Shown here: positions 16,873 to 25,505 of the stretch, one piece after another
How the letters are laid out: each line of letters begins with the position of its first letter
How positions within the stretch are numbered: position 1 is the stretch's first letter
NCBI RefSeq assembly: GCF_000412185.1
Contig: NZ_ASJA01000005.1
Coordinates: forward strand, 179,173 to 243,172
Source: Euryhalocaulis caribicus
Lineage (GTDB): Bacteria; Pseudomonadota; Alphaproteobacteria; Caulobacterales; Maricaulaceae
Length of the DNA: 64,000 nucleotides
Direction of reading: 5' to 3'
Notes under the pieces: generated by a model
Seen by the model: the letters and a program-made list of their open reading frames with translations, nothing else
Told to the model about the DNA's origin: nothing
The model's database searches: none
Made by a program: the position numbers and the translations under genes

Positions 16873-18617
16873 TACGGGGCCTCGTTCAGTTCGCGGCGGA
16901 CCACCTTGCCCAGCGAGTTGCGGGGCAGGGCGTCCACGGTCTTGAGTTTCTCGGGCAGCTTGTAGACGGCGAGTTCCTTATCCTTGAGGAAGGCGGTGAG
17001 CTCCTCCAGCGTCAGGGACTGGCCCTCATGCAGGGCGACGACGGCGCAGACGCGCTCGCCCAGCCGCTCATCGGGATAGGAGGCGCAGGCGGCCTCGCGC
17101 ACGGCGGGGTGGCTCTCGACAAGGGCCTCGACCTCCGCCGGGGAGATGTTCACGCCGCCGCGGATGATGATCTCCTTCGAGCGGCCGACGAAGCGGTAGA
17201 ATTTGTCGTCCACCAGCTCGAACAAATCGCCCGTGCGGAAATAGCCCTTCTTGTCGAAGCAGGAGGTGTCGATGCCGTCCTTGCGCCAGTAGCCGTCGAA
17301 GGTCATGGCGCCGTCGATGCGCAGCTCCCCCTTCTCGCCGGGTTTCTTGATGTCCTTTTCCGTTTCCGGATCGACCAGCCTTGTGCGGACGCTGGTCCCG
17401 ACGCGGCTGGGCCAGACATCGGAATCGCCAAAGCGCGGGAAATAGGCAGCGCGGGTTTCCGGGTCCGGGGCGATCTCGCCCGTGGTGACCAGCGAGGCGC
17501 CCTCGTTGGAGCCGAACACATTGATGACGGTGACGCCGTGCTCCTCCTGCCAGCCCTTCACCATCCAGGGGGCGAGGGGGGCGGAGCCGGAGGCGACGCG
17601 GCGGACAGAGGAAATGTCCGCCTTCTCCAGAATCTCCGGCGCTTTGAGGAGCTGGTTCAGAACCGCGGGCGGGACCAGGGTGTAGACGACCTTTTCCTGC
17701 GCGATCTGGCGCAGGAAGACGCCGAGATCGAACGGGTGATGCTGCACCAGCACGCCTTTGGCGATCAGCCACGGCATGACCATGCCGCCGATGGAGGCGA
17801 TATTGATCATCGGGAAGGGGCTGAGGAAAGCCTCGCCCTTCTTCACCGTGGCGGCCTCCAGCATGATTTCGCCGTTGAAGACCCAGTGATTGTGATGGCG
17901 CGGCACGCCCTTGGGCGCGGATTCCGTGCCCGACGTCCAGCAAATGGTCAGGACCTCGTTCGGGTCGATGTCCTTGCCGCCGAGTGGGGCGGCGTCCGTG
18001 CTGCTGGTCCCCAGAGAATCCAGGCTGACCGCGCCGTCCGGCGCGTTATCGCCCCAGCAGGCGACGACCGCGTCCGGCGCGTGGGCGGCGCAGGCGGCCA
18101 GCGCGCCCTCCGCGTAAGCGTGGCCGGCGAAGCTGGTGACGGTGAGGAAGGCCTTGGGTTCGATCAGCGGCAGAATCTGGGCCAGCTCGTGCTTGCGGTA
18201 CTGCACCGCGACCGGGCTGAGGATCAGGCCGGAACGGGCGCAGGCGAGGAAGACGGCGACGCCCTCCACGATATTGGGAAGCTGCATGACCACGCGGTCG
18301 CCGCGCTTCAGCCCTTGCGCCGCGAACCACTTGCAGAGCGCGTTCACCCGGCCGTTCAGCTCGCCGAATGACCAGCGCTGCGGCTCGCTGCCCAGCAGGT
18401 CGGCGCGGTTCAGCGGATCGACAATGGCGGGATAATCGCCGCTTTCGGCGACGGCCTCGCGGAACACGTCGTCAACGGTGCGGCCGGTCCACCAGCCGCG
18501 CTTGTAATAGTCCTTCACGCGGGCGGGCGGGCTGAGCGGTATGCCGCCCTTCGCCTTGCCGCCGCCGAACAGGGCGGACAGGAAGCCGCCGGAGCTAGAG
18601 GGTTTTTGCGTGGTCAT
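16872..18617 (-). CDS. AMP-dependent acyl-CoA synthetase/ligase
   Basis: A 581-residue ANL-superfamily ligase. It has a W-T-S-G-T-E-S-A-P-K-G phosphate-binding motif near residue 224, F-G-S-N-E-G in place of the usual Y-G-x-T-E, Y-F-R-T-G-D-L, the hinge G-R-S-K-E-I-I-I-R-G-G-V-N-I-S-P, and the catalytic C-terminal Lys in R-N-S-L-G-K. It forms a CoA thioester from a carboxylic acid. The ATG at 18617 has a GAGGG site, and the gene overlaps the upstream nitronate monooxygenase gene by 23 bp. The N-terminal 25 residues are Ser/Gly/Lys-rich and variable. The acid substrate is unknown. Confidence 0.92.
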   Translation of the reverse strand: MTTQKPSSSGGFLSALFGGGKAKGGIPLSPPARVKDYYKRGWWTGRTVDDVFREAVAESGDYPAIVDPLNRADLLGSEPQRWSFGELNGRVNALCKWFAAQGLKRGDRVVMQLPNIVEGVAVFLACARSGLILSPVAVQYRKHELAQILPLIEPKAFLTVTSFAGHAYAEGALAACAAHAPDAVVACWGDNAPDGAVSLDSLGTSSTDAAPLGGKDIDPNEVLTICWTSGTESAPKGVPRHHNHWVFNGEIMLEAATVKKGEAFLSPFPMINIASIGGMVMPWLIAKGVLVQHHPFDLGVFLRQIAQEKVVYTLVPPAVLNQLLKAPEILEKADISSVRRVASGSAPLAPWMVKGWQEEHGVTVINVFGSNEGASLVTTGEIAPDPETRAAYFPRFGDSDVWPSRVGTSVRTRLVDPETEKDIKKPGEKGELRIDGAMTFDGYWRKDGIDTSCFDKKGYFRTGDLFELVDDKFYRFVGRSKEIIIRGGVNISPAEVEALVESHPAVREAACASYPDERLGERVCAVVALHEGQSLTLEELTAFLKDKELAVYKLPEKLKTVDALPRNSLGKVVRRELNEAP

Positions 18618-19524
18618 ATTCCCTCGCGAGTTGGTCGATGATGTCGGCGGCGGGCCGGATCGCATCGATCTGTCCGACGCCGTGTCCGGCCGACCATACA
18701 TGTTTCCAGGCCTTGGCTGGATTCCCGGCGTCCTTGAAGTTCGGGCCCTTGCTGGCCGCCTTCAGCTGATCCAGATCGATGCCGGCCGCTTTCAGGCTGG
18801 GTTTCAGCCAGTTGGCGGGGACCCCGGTGATGGCGTCCGACCGCTGGATATCCTCAATGGTCGCGGAGACCAGCATCTCCTTATAGGCGGGATCGGCGAT
18901 GCTCTCGGCCGCGGCGATGAACTGCGTGCCGACATAGGCCAGATCCGCGCCCAGGATTTCGGCGGCGCGCACCGCGCGGCCCGTGGCGATGGAGCCGGCG
19001 AGCACGATGGGGCCGTCAAAGAACTGGCGCACCGCGTCGACAAAGGCGAAGCCCGACATCTCGCCGGTATGGCCGCCGGCGCCGGAAGAGACCAGGACCA
19101 GACCGTCCGCGCCCGCCGCGGCGGCCTTTTTCGCGAAGGCCAGGCTGTTCACGTCGGCGAAGACCGCGCCGCCATAATCATGCACGGCGGGAATCACGCG
19201 TTGCGGACCGCCCAGCGCGGTGATGACCACGCCCGGCTTGTATTTGCTGACCAGCGCCAGTTCATCGTCCAGCCGGTCATAGGATGAATGAACCACCATG
19301 TTCAGCGCCCACGGGGCGGCGTCCTCATCGCCGTCCAGCGCGCTGGAAATCTGGCTCATCCAGTCGTCGAGGATGGAGACGTCGCGCGCATTGGGCGCGG
19401 GGAAGGATCCGACCATGCCGGACTTGCAGGTGGCGATCACGAGATCGGGGCCGGACACCAGAAACATGGGGGCGGCAATGGCGGGCAAGCGAAGTTTCGC
19501 CTTGAAGGATTGAACGTCGAACAC
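18595..19524 (-). CDS. Nitronate monooxygenase-family flavoprotein
   Basis: A 309-residue FMN-dependent TIM barrel of the 2-nitropropane dioxygenase family. It shows A-P-M-F-L-V-S-G near the N-terminus, the G-A-G-G-H-T-G block with the candidate catalytic His, and the phosphate-binding A-G-S-I-A-T-G and Y-V-G-T-Q-F segments. Members oxidise nitronates, but homologues also act as enoyl reductases or in CoA-linked catabolism. Being first in an operon with a CoA ligase, an HCCA-isomerase-like protein and a thiolase, a redox step on an enoyl or aromatic CoA ester is as plausible as nitronate removal. Confidence 0.9.
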   Translation of the reverse strand: MFDVQSFKAKLRLPAIAAPMFLVSGPDLVIATCKSGMVGSFPAPNARDVSILDDWMSQISSALDGDEDAAPWALNMVVHSSYDRLDDELALVSKYKPGVVITALGGPQRVIPAVHDYGGAVFADVNSLAFAKKAAAAGADGLVLVSSGAGGHTGEMSGFAFVDAVRQFFDGPIVLAGSIATGRAVRAAEILGADLAYVGTQFIAAAESIADPAYKEMLVSATIEDIQRSDAITGVPANWLKPSLKAAGIDLDQLKAASKGPNFKDAGNPAKAWKHVWSAGHGVGQIDAIRPAADIIDQLAREYDHAKTL

Positions 19525-19957
19525 GGGCGCTCCGTCTGTAATGGGACGCGGATCGTAGCTTGCAAAATAAAACCTTCAAGAGGCCCGGACCTGTATCCGG
19601 CCCGGGCGGCGTTCCGGAGAAAATTCCGTTTCGCCTGTCGTGGCGGGCCATTGCGGAGCGCCCGGAGGCCGGCGCAAAAGACCTGCGCCGGCAGGGCGCG
19701 CGGCGGGGCGCTTCCCGGCTTCAGGGCGCGCGCGCCGGATAAGGCGGTTGCCGAAAAAACCCGCGATGCTGCACAGAAAATTTCAGAAAAAACTTTCTTG
19801 TGAAAATTTAATGTCAGTTAAATCAAATATTTAGCTCAAGGGTGCGAAAATGTCTCGATTGACAGGCTTTGCGCATGCCGCTTATCAATTCCGTGAGTTG
19901 CACAATAATACCCATAGGGAGCCCGGCGAAGCAGCCATCCGGGCGGGGGAGGAAAAT
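19525..19957. other. Divergent intergenic region before TonB receptor
   Basis: 433 bp between divergent genes, turning AT-rich from about 19790 to 19920, where the receptor promoter should lie. A GC-rich inverted segment (GGCCCGGA...TCCGGCCC) is near 19580-19605. An upstream in-frame ATG at 19850 adds 36 residues with no signal-peptide character. I see no gene here. Confidence 0.6.
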
Positions 19958-22174
19958 ATGAAGTCTCAGGCGAAAACCATCGCACTTCGCGGCGTCAGCA
20001 CCGCCGCTATCGCATTCTCTGCCGCGCTGATTTCAGCGCCGGCCAGCGCCCAGATCGACGAGATCGTCGTGACCGCGACCAAGCGTTCCGAAAGCGTCCA
20101 GTCCATTCCGGTGGCCGTGACCGCGTTCGGGTCCGAAGAACTGGAGAAGGGCCGGATCCAGGATCTTTCCGAGATCGCGGACCGCACGCCCAGCTTCTCC
20201 TTCCAGAAAGCGGACTCGACCGAGCAGGAACTGATCATCCGCGGCATCGGCACGATCCGCCTGGACAGCGCCTCCGCCGACCCGTCGGTGGGCCTGTTCA
20301 TTGACGAAGTCTATATCGGCCGCCGCGGCACGGCGACGCCGCCGGTCTTTGACCTGCAGCGCGTGGAAGTCCTGCGCGGCCCGCAAGGCACGCTCTACGG
20401 CAAGAACGTGGTCGGCGGCGCGGTGAACCTGATCACGGCGCGCCCGGAAGACACGTTTGGCGGCGCGCTTTCCGCCTCCTACGGCAATTACAACGCGATC
20501 CAGTCGGACGGTTACGTGACCGGGCCGCTGGCCAACGGCATCGCCGGCCGCCTGGCCTTCTTCCAGTCCAGCCGCGACGGCTATGCCGATAACATCATGA
20601 CCGGCGACGAGCTGGAGAACCTGGACCAGTGGGGCGCGCGCGGCGCGGTGGACGTTGATTTCAACGAACGCGCCAGCCTGCAGCTGACCGGCGAGTGGTC
20701 CTATACCGAGAATGACGGCCAGTCGCGCTATCCGGTGGACGCGGTCAGCATTGACGGACCGGGCACGGTGCGCGGGTTCGGCGGTCCGGCGACCGACGAC
20801 GTGCGCACGTCCAACCACCCGTTCGACCTGTTCGAGAAGACCCGGACCTACGGCCTGACGGCGCGGTTCGATTACGACATGGACTGGGCGACGCTGACCT
20901 ATCTGAGCGCCTGGCGCTACGGCAATGCGTCTGACAAGTTCTCGCAGTCGGGCCTGGCCTCGCCGCCCTCGCTGACGGACTCGATCGTGGGCCAGTATGA
21001 GGAATACAGCGCCTATACGCAGGAGCTGCGCCTGACCTCCAATTCGTCCGGTCCGCTCAACTGGATCGGCGGTCTCTACTATTACAACGAGACCACGAAC
21101 CGCGAGGACACGAACAGCGCGTCTTCCTTCATCTTTGCCGGACCGGGCACGACCGGGGATATCCTGGACGGGACCTCTATCTACACCCAGTCCGCCAAGA
21201 CCCAGAACCTGGCCGCGTTCGGCGAGGTCAATTACGACGTGACCGATGCGTTCACCCTGACCGCCGGCCTGCGCTACACGGTCGACGACAAGGAACTGAA
21301 GAACAAGGTCAACTGCCTGGATTACGGCGCGCCCGGCGCGATCTTCTGCGTGGCGCCGCTTGGCCCGGCCGAGGATCAGTTCGACATCCAGACCGAGGAC
21401 GACTGGTCGGAGCTGACGCCGAAATTCGCCGCCGAATGGCGCGCGACGGAAAACGTCTTCGCCTATGCCAGCGCCACGCGCGGCTTCAAGGGCGGCGGCT
21501 GGCAGGGCAAGCCGGCGAACGAGACCGCGGCGCTGCTGTCCTACAACCCGGAAACCGCCTGGACCTATGAGGCGGGCGTGAAAACGGACTGGGCCGATGG
21601 CCGCTTCCGCTTCAACGCCTCTGTCTTCAAGACGGACTTCAGCGACCTGCAGGTCGAGGTTCTGGACGACACCGGCCTGACCCTGGTGGTCTCCAACGCC
21701 GCGGACGCCAAGATCAACGGCGTCGAGCTCGAGACCGTGTTCCAGCCGGTCCAGCAGCTTCAGCTGTTCGGCACGGCGTCCTTCCTGGACACCGAGTACG
21801 AGAACTTCATCGACTCCACGGGACGGGACCTTTCGGGCAACCAGATCAACCGGACGCCTGAATTCTCCTACACGGTCGGTTTCGATTTCGAGCAGCCGGT
21901 GAACGACACCTACATGGTGGGCGCGCGGGCGACCTATTCGTGGCAGGACGAGTTCTTCTGGCTGCCGGAGAACATCAATTTCGAGGACTCCTATGGCCTG
22001 CTGAACGGCCGGGTTTCCTTCGGTCCGCAGGATGGCAACTGGGAAGTCGCAATCTGGGGCAAGAACGTGACCGACGAATTGTACCGTCTGGGCATCATTC
22101 CCTTCGCCGGGGATGAGTTCTCGCGGTACGGCGCGCCGGCAACCTATGGCGTGGAGCTGAGCGCGCGCTTCTAG
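19958..22174 (+). CDS. TonB-dependent receptor
   Basis: 738 residues from the ATG at 19958, which has a GGGGGAGG site. The signal peptide ends A-S-A-Q, followed directly by a TonB box (D-E-I-V-V-T-A-T-K-R). The plug has R-G-I-G-T-I-R-L-D-S and E-V-L-R-G-P-Q-G-T-L-Y-G-K-N. The barrel ends Ser-Ala-Arg-Phe, with the terminal Phe typical of outer-membrane barrels. It is closely similar to the frameshifted receptor at 3679-6004, including the C-terminal W-x-P-E-N-I and N-x-T-D-E-x-x-R blocks. It heads a rightward run with a feruloyl-CoA synthase-like ligase, a SnoaL-like protein and an SDR, so it probably imports the substrate of that pathway. Confidence 0.95.
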   Translation: MKSQAKTIALRGVSTAAIAFSAALISAPASAQIDEIVVTATKRSESVQSIPVAVTAFGSEELEKGRIQDLSEIADRTPSFSFQKADSTEQELIIRGIGTIRLDSASADPSVGLFIDEVYIGRRGTATPPVFDLQRVEVLRGPQGTLYGKNVVGGAVNLITARPEDTFGGALSASYGNYNAIQSDGYVTGPLANGIAGRLAFFQSSRDGYADNIMTGDELENLDQWGARGAVDVDFNERASLQLTGEWSYTENDGQSRYPVDAVSIDGPGTVRGFGGPATDDVRTSNHPFDLFEKTRTYGLTARFDYDMDWATLTYLSAWRYGNASDKFSQSGLASPPSLTDSIVGQYEEYSAYTQELRLTSNSSGPLNWIGGLYYYNETTNREDTNSASSFIFAGPGTTGDILDGTSIYTQSAKTQNLAAFGEVNYDVTDAFTLTAGLRYTVDDKELKNKVNCLDYGAPGAIFCVAPLGPAEDQFDIQTEDDWSELTPKFAAEWRATENVFAYASATRGFKGGGWQGKPANETAALLSYNPETAWTYEAGVKTDWADGRFRFNASVFKTDFSDLQVEVLDDTGLTLVVSNAADAKINGVELETVFQPVQQLQLFGTASFLDTEYENFIDSTGRDLSGNQINRTPEFSYTVGFDFEQPVNDTYMVGARATYSWQDEFFWLPENINFEDSYGLLNGRVSFGPQDGNWEVAIWGKNVTDELYRLGIIPFAGDEFSRYGAPATYGVELSARF

Positions 22175-22194
22175 GCGGGCACGTTCTTTCAGAC

Positions 22195-22227
22195 GGGGCT
22201 GGTCATTGTCCGGTAGTGACCGGCCCC
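22195..22227 (+). terminator. Stem-loop between receptor and ligase genes (possible attenuator)
   Basis: GGGGCTGGTCA pairs with TGACCGGCCCC across an 11-nt loop with one G-U pair. There is no T tract, so it may lower read-through or protect the receptor mRNA rather than terminate. Confidence 0.35.
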
Positions 22228-22292
22228 GCACATCTTTCAGGCGACGCAGACAATATTGAAAATGGCTCGGCAATAAGAAGCCGTCAGGAGAT

Positions 22293-24158
22293 ATGGTGAG
22301 TGAAGAGGTAAAGGCGCCGGAAAGCGCGCCGCTGCGCCCGGTCCCGCTGCCGGATGTCGATCTGGACGTCGAGCGCCGGGACAATGGCGAGATTCTGATC
22401 CGCCACAACACGCCCATCGAAATCGCGGCCGACTCCGTGCCGGCCGGTCTGGCTCGTCAGGCCTCCCTCCAGCCTGATAAACCGCATCTCGCCGAGCGCG
22501 CCGGAAGCGAGCGCGCATGGCGGATGCGGTCTTTTTCTCAAGTCAAACGCGATAGCGACGCCGTCGCGCAATGGCTGCTGGACAAGAACATTCCGGCCGA
22601 ACGCCCGGTGATGATCCTGTCGGGCAATTCCATCGCGCACGCGACCATGCGCTATGGCGCGTTTGCCGCGCATGTCCCGGTCAGCCCGGTCAGCATCAAT
22701 TATTCCCGGATTCCCGGCTCCTATGACCGGCTGCAATATGTCTTCGACCTGGTGAAGCCGGCCGTGGTGTTCGCCGAGGACGGGGCGGCGCAGAACGGCG
22801 CGCTGAACGCGATGGACCTGTCCGGGGTCACGGTGGTCAGCCGCAATCCGGACGCGCTGGATTGCGACGCGGTCGCCTATGACGAGGTTCTGTCGACGCC
22901 GGTGACCGATGCGGTGGAGAAATCCATCGCCTCGATCGATCCGGACGCGACGACCGCCTACATGCTGACCTCCGGTTCGACCGGACGGCCCAAGGCGGTG
23001 ATGCAGACCCAGCGCATGCTGATTACCAATCTCAGCCAGGGCTGGCAGACGCTGGGCAAGGCTTCGGGCTGGGACGACGTGCTGCTGGAATGGCTGCCGT
23101 GGAGCCACGTGTCGGGGGCGTTTACCTCCATGGCCGCGGCGATTTTCGGCGGCACGCTTTATATTGATGACGGCAAGCCTTTGCCGGGCCTGTTCGACGA
23201 GTCGGTCCGGAATTTGCGGGAAATCCCGCTGAAATATTTCACCAATGTGCCGACCGGCTACGCCATGCTGGTCGATGCGCTGGAGGCCGATGACGAGTTG
23301 CGGGAGACGTTCTTCTCCAAGCTGGGGATGATGCTCTATGGCGGGGCGGGCCTGCCGCAACCGGTGCTGGACCGGCTGCAGACCCTGGCGGTGAAAACCA
23401 CGGGCCACCGCATCTTCATGACCACCGGCTATGGCGCGACGGAAACGGCTTCGGGCTGCATGGCGATCTACTGGCCGACCGACAAGGTGGGCGTGGGCCT
23501 GCCCATGCCGGGCCTGACGATCAAGCTGGTCCCGGCGGACGACCGCTACGAGATCCGCTTCAAGGGTCCGATGGTGATGTCCGGCTATTACGCCCAGCCG
23601 GAGAAGAACAAGGAAATCTTCGACGAGGAAGGTTTCTACAAGATCGGCGACACGGTCACCTTCATCGACGAGAACGATCCCAAGCAGGGCCTGGCCTTTG
23701 CCGGGCGTCTGGCCGAGGAATTCAAGCTGGCGACCGGGACCTGGGTGGCGGGCGGAAACCTGCGCGCCCAGCTGGTCAAGGCGCTGGCCCCGGCGGTCAG
23801 CGATGCGGTGATCTGCGGCGAGAACCGCGACTATGTGGCGATCCTGGCCTGGCCGGACGCCAAGGGCTTGCAGAAAATCGCCGGCAAGCCGGACGCCGAT
23901 GCGGCCAGCCTGCTGGATGACCCGGCGGTCAGCGCGCACATCGCGGCGGGCCTGAAAAGCCATAATGACGAAAACCCGGGCAAGAGCGCCCAGGTCAAAC
24001 GCCTGATGTTCCTGACCCGCCCGCCCGACCCGGAGGCGCATGAGCTGTCCGACAAGGGCACGGTCAACCAGGCCATCGCCAAGAATTTGCGTGCCGACGA
24101 CATCGACCGGCTTTATGCCGACCCGATGGCGGCGAACATCATCACACCCGACGAATAG
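22293..24158 (+). CDS. Feruloyl-CoA synthase-like AMP-dependent ligase
   Basis: A 621-residue ANL-superfamily enzyme. It has a S-G-S-T-G-R-P-K P-loop near residue 230, Y-G-A-T-E-T-A, and Y-K-I-G-D. The overall pattern (R-P-V-M-I-L-S-G-N-S, P-V-S-P-V-S-I-N-Y-S, L-P-W-S-H-V-S-G) is that of the feruloyl-CoA synthase-like subgroup, which activates hydroxycinnamic and related aryl acids. Unlike the ligase at 16872-18617 it lacks a canonical final Lys motif, ending in a D-K-G-T-V-N-Q segment whose Lys may serve. It is followed 9 bp later by a SnoaL-like gene. It supports an aromatic, phenylpropanoid-like substrate for the island. Confidence 0.88.
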   Translation: MVSEEVKAPESAPLRPVPLPDVDLDVERRDNGEILIRHNTPIEIAADSVPAGLARQASLQPDKPHLAERAGSERAWRMRSFSQVKRDSDAVAQWLLDKNIPAERPVMILSGNSIAHATMRYGAFAAHVPVSPVSINYSRIPGSYDRLQYVFDLVKPAVVFAEDGAAQNGALNAMDLSGVTVVSRNPDALDCDAVAYDEVLSTPVTDAVEKSIASIDPDATTAYMLTSGSTGRPKAVMQTQRMLITNLSQGWQTLGKASGWDDVLLEWLPWSHVSGAFTSMAAAIFGGTLYIDDGKPLPGLFDESVRNLREIPLKYFTNVPTGYAMLVDALEADDELRETFFSKLGMMLYGGAGLPQPVLDRLQTLAVKTTGHRIFMTTGYGATETASGCMAIYWPTDKVGVGLPMPGLTIKLVPADDRYEIRFKGPMVMSGYYAQPEKNKEIFDEEGFYKIGDTVTFIDENDPKQGLAFAGRLAEEFKLATGTWVAGGNLRAQLVKALAPAVSDAVICGENRDYVAILAWPDAKGLQKIAGKPDADAASLLDDPAVSAHIAAGLKSHNDENPGKSAQVKRLMFLTRPPDPEAHELSDKGTVNQAIAKNLRADDIDRLYADPMAANIITPDE

Positions 24159-24167
24159 GCAGACCCG

Positions 24168-24719
24168 ATGTCAGAGATTGATCCGAAGGCCATCCAGGCC
24201 GTCATCGACAAGCAGGCGATCCAGGAAAAGATGGCGCTGTACAGCCGCGCCGTTGACCGCGCCGACGTGGAGCTTCTGCGCACGATGTACCACCCGGACG
24301 CGACCGAGCATCACGGCGGCACGTTCGACGGTTCGGCGGCGGATTATCTGGACAAGATTTCCGACGGGCTGGCGCTGGCCAAGGGCATGACTCACCTGTT
24401 GTGCAATTGCATTGTCGAGCTGAATGACGACGGCAAGAGCGCCATTGTCGAATCCTACATCCTGACCTTTGCGCGCATGAAGCTGGACGGAAAGAAGACC
24501 GACACGCTGACCTGCGCGCGCACGGTGGACCGGTTCGAGAAGCGCGACGGCGACTGGCGCATCGCGGCCCGGCGCATGAGCTGGGAATGGAACCGCGACA
24601 TGGATTCCAACGAAGGCTGGGCCGGCGGCATGATCCTGCCCGACCCGAAAGCCGAGGAAGTCGTGCGCGGCCAGAAAAAGCCCGAGGATATTCTCTATCT
24701 GATGGGGGGTGGCCGATGA
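24168..24719 (+). CDS. SnoaL-like NTF2-fold protein
   Basis: A 183-residue SnoaL-like protein with V-D-R-A-D near residue 30, E-H-H-G-G-T-F, F-E-K-R-D-G-D-W, R-R-M-S-W-E-W-N-R and the tail K-K-P-E-D-I-L-Y-L-M-G-G. This is the complete version of the partial protein at the left edge of the window. It starts 9 bp after the CoA ligase and overlaps the following SDR start by 4 bp (ATGA at 24716-24719), so the three are probably co-translated. The conserved His-Asp pairs could be catalytic, but no reaction can be assigned. Confidence 0.9.
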   Translation: MSEIDPKAIQAVIDKQAIQEKMALYSRAVDRADVELLRTMYHPDATEHHGGTFDGSAADYLDKISDGLALAKGMTHLLCNCIVELNDDGKSAIVESYILTFARMKLDGKKTDTLTCARTVDRFEKRDGDWRIAARRMSWEWNRDMDSNEGWAGGMILPDPKAEEVVRGQKKPEDILYLMGGGR

Positions 24720-25477
24720 CCGACATCAAGGGGTCTGTCGCGCTGGTCACCGGGGGTAACCGGGGCATTGGCGAAGGGTTTGTTCGCACGCTGGTCGCGG
24801 CCGGCGCATCGAAGGTCTATTGCGGCGCGCGCAATCCCGACGATGCGAAACACCTGGTCGACGAATTCGGTGGCGCGGTTGTGGCGCTGAAGCTGGACGT
24901 GACCGACGAAAGCCAGATCGAGGCAGCGGCGAAGGAAGCCACGGACGTCAATATCGTCATCAACAACGCCGGGGCGTTCCTGCACGGCCTGCTGATCGGC
25001 TCGCCCGATATTTCCAAGGCGCGGATGGAGATGGAGGTCAATTATTTCGGCGTCCTGAACATGTCCCGCGCCTTTGCGCCGGTGCTGAAAGCCAATGGCG
25101 GTGGCGCCATCGTGAACGTGCTTTCCGCGGGCGGGATCGTCGCGGTGCCGAACATGGGCGGCTACAGCCCGTCCAAGTTCGCCGCGCGCGCGGCCTCCAC
25201 CATTATCCGGGCCGAGTTGGCCGATCAGGGCACGCATGTCGCGGCGCTGATCGTGGGGTCGGTGGATACGCGCATGGCCGAGCATGTCGAGGGCGCCAAG
25301 GAGCGGCCGGAAGATATCGCCAAGGTCGGCCTGACCGCGATCAAGCACAAGCTGGACGAACTGGATACCGACGCCATGGCCGTTCAGGTCCGCGCCAATA
25401 TCCAGCGCGATCCGAAATGGCTGGAGCGCCAGATGGCGCGCGGCCTGAAGGCCGGCAAGGTCAGCACGGGCCGGTAG
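24716..25477 (+). CDS. SDR family NAD(P)-dependent oxidoreductase
   Basis: A 253-residue short-chain dehydrogenase with T-G-G-N-R-G-I-G at residues 12-19, N-N-A-G at 83-86, and catalytic Ser137, Tyr150 and Lys154. It is the paralogue of the SDR at 417-1157: motif positions coincide and long blocks are shared. The start at 24716 overlaps the SnoaL-like stop, which decides against an earlier in-frame start. The SnoaL-SDR order is the same as at the left edge. The two enzymes probably carry out similar steps on related intermediates. Confidence 0.93.
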   Translation: MTDIKGSVALVTGGNRGIGEGFVRTLVAAGASKVYCGARNPDDAKHLVDEFGGAVVALKLDVTDESQIEAAAKEATDVNIVINNAGAFLHGLLIGSPDISKARMEMEVNYFGVLNMSRAFAPVLKANGGGAIVNVLSAGGIVAVPNMGGYSPSKFAARAASTIIRAELADQGTHVAALIVGSVDTRMAEHVEGAKERPEDIAKVGLTAIKHKLDELDTDAMAVQVRANIQRDPKWLERQMARGLKAGKVSTGR

Positions 25478-25505
25478 GAAACCGAGGGAACAAGGGGGAG
25501 CCGTC

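Noticed and set aside
22195..22227. Full terminator separating the TonB receptor from the ligase operon
   Set aside because: The stem lacks a T tract, so I kept it only as a low-confidence stem-loop.
20033..22417. 794-codon minus-strand frame opposite the second TonB receptor
   Set aside because: Arg/Gly/Val-rich antisense shadow without motifs; the receptor on the plus strand is certain.
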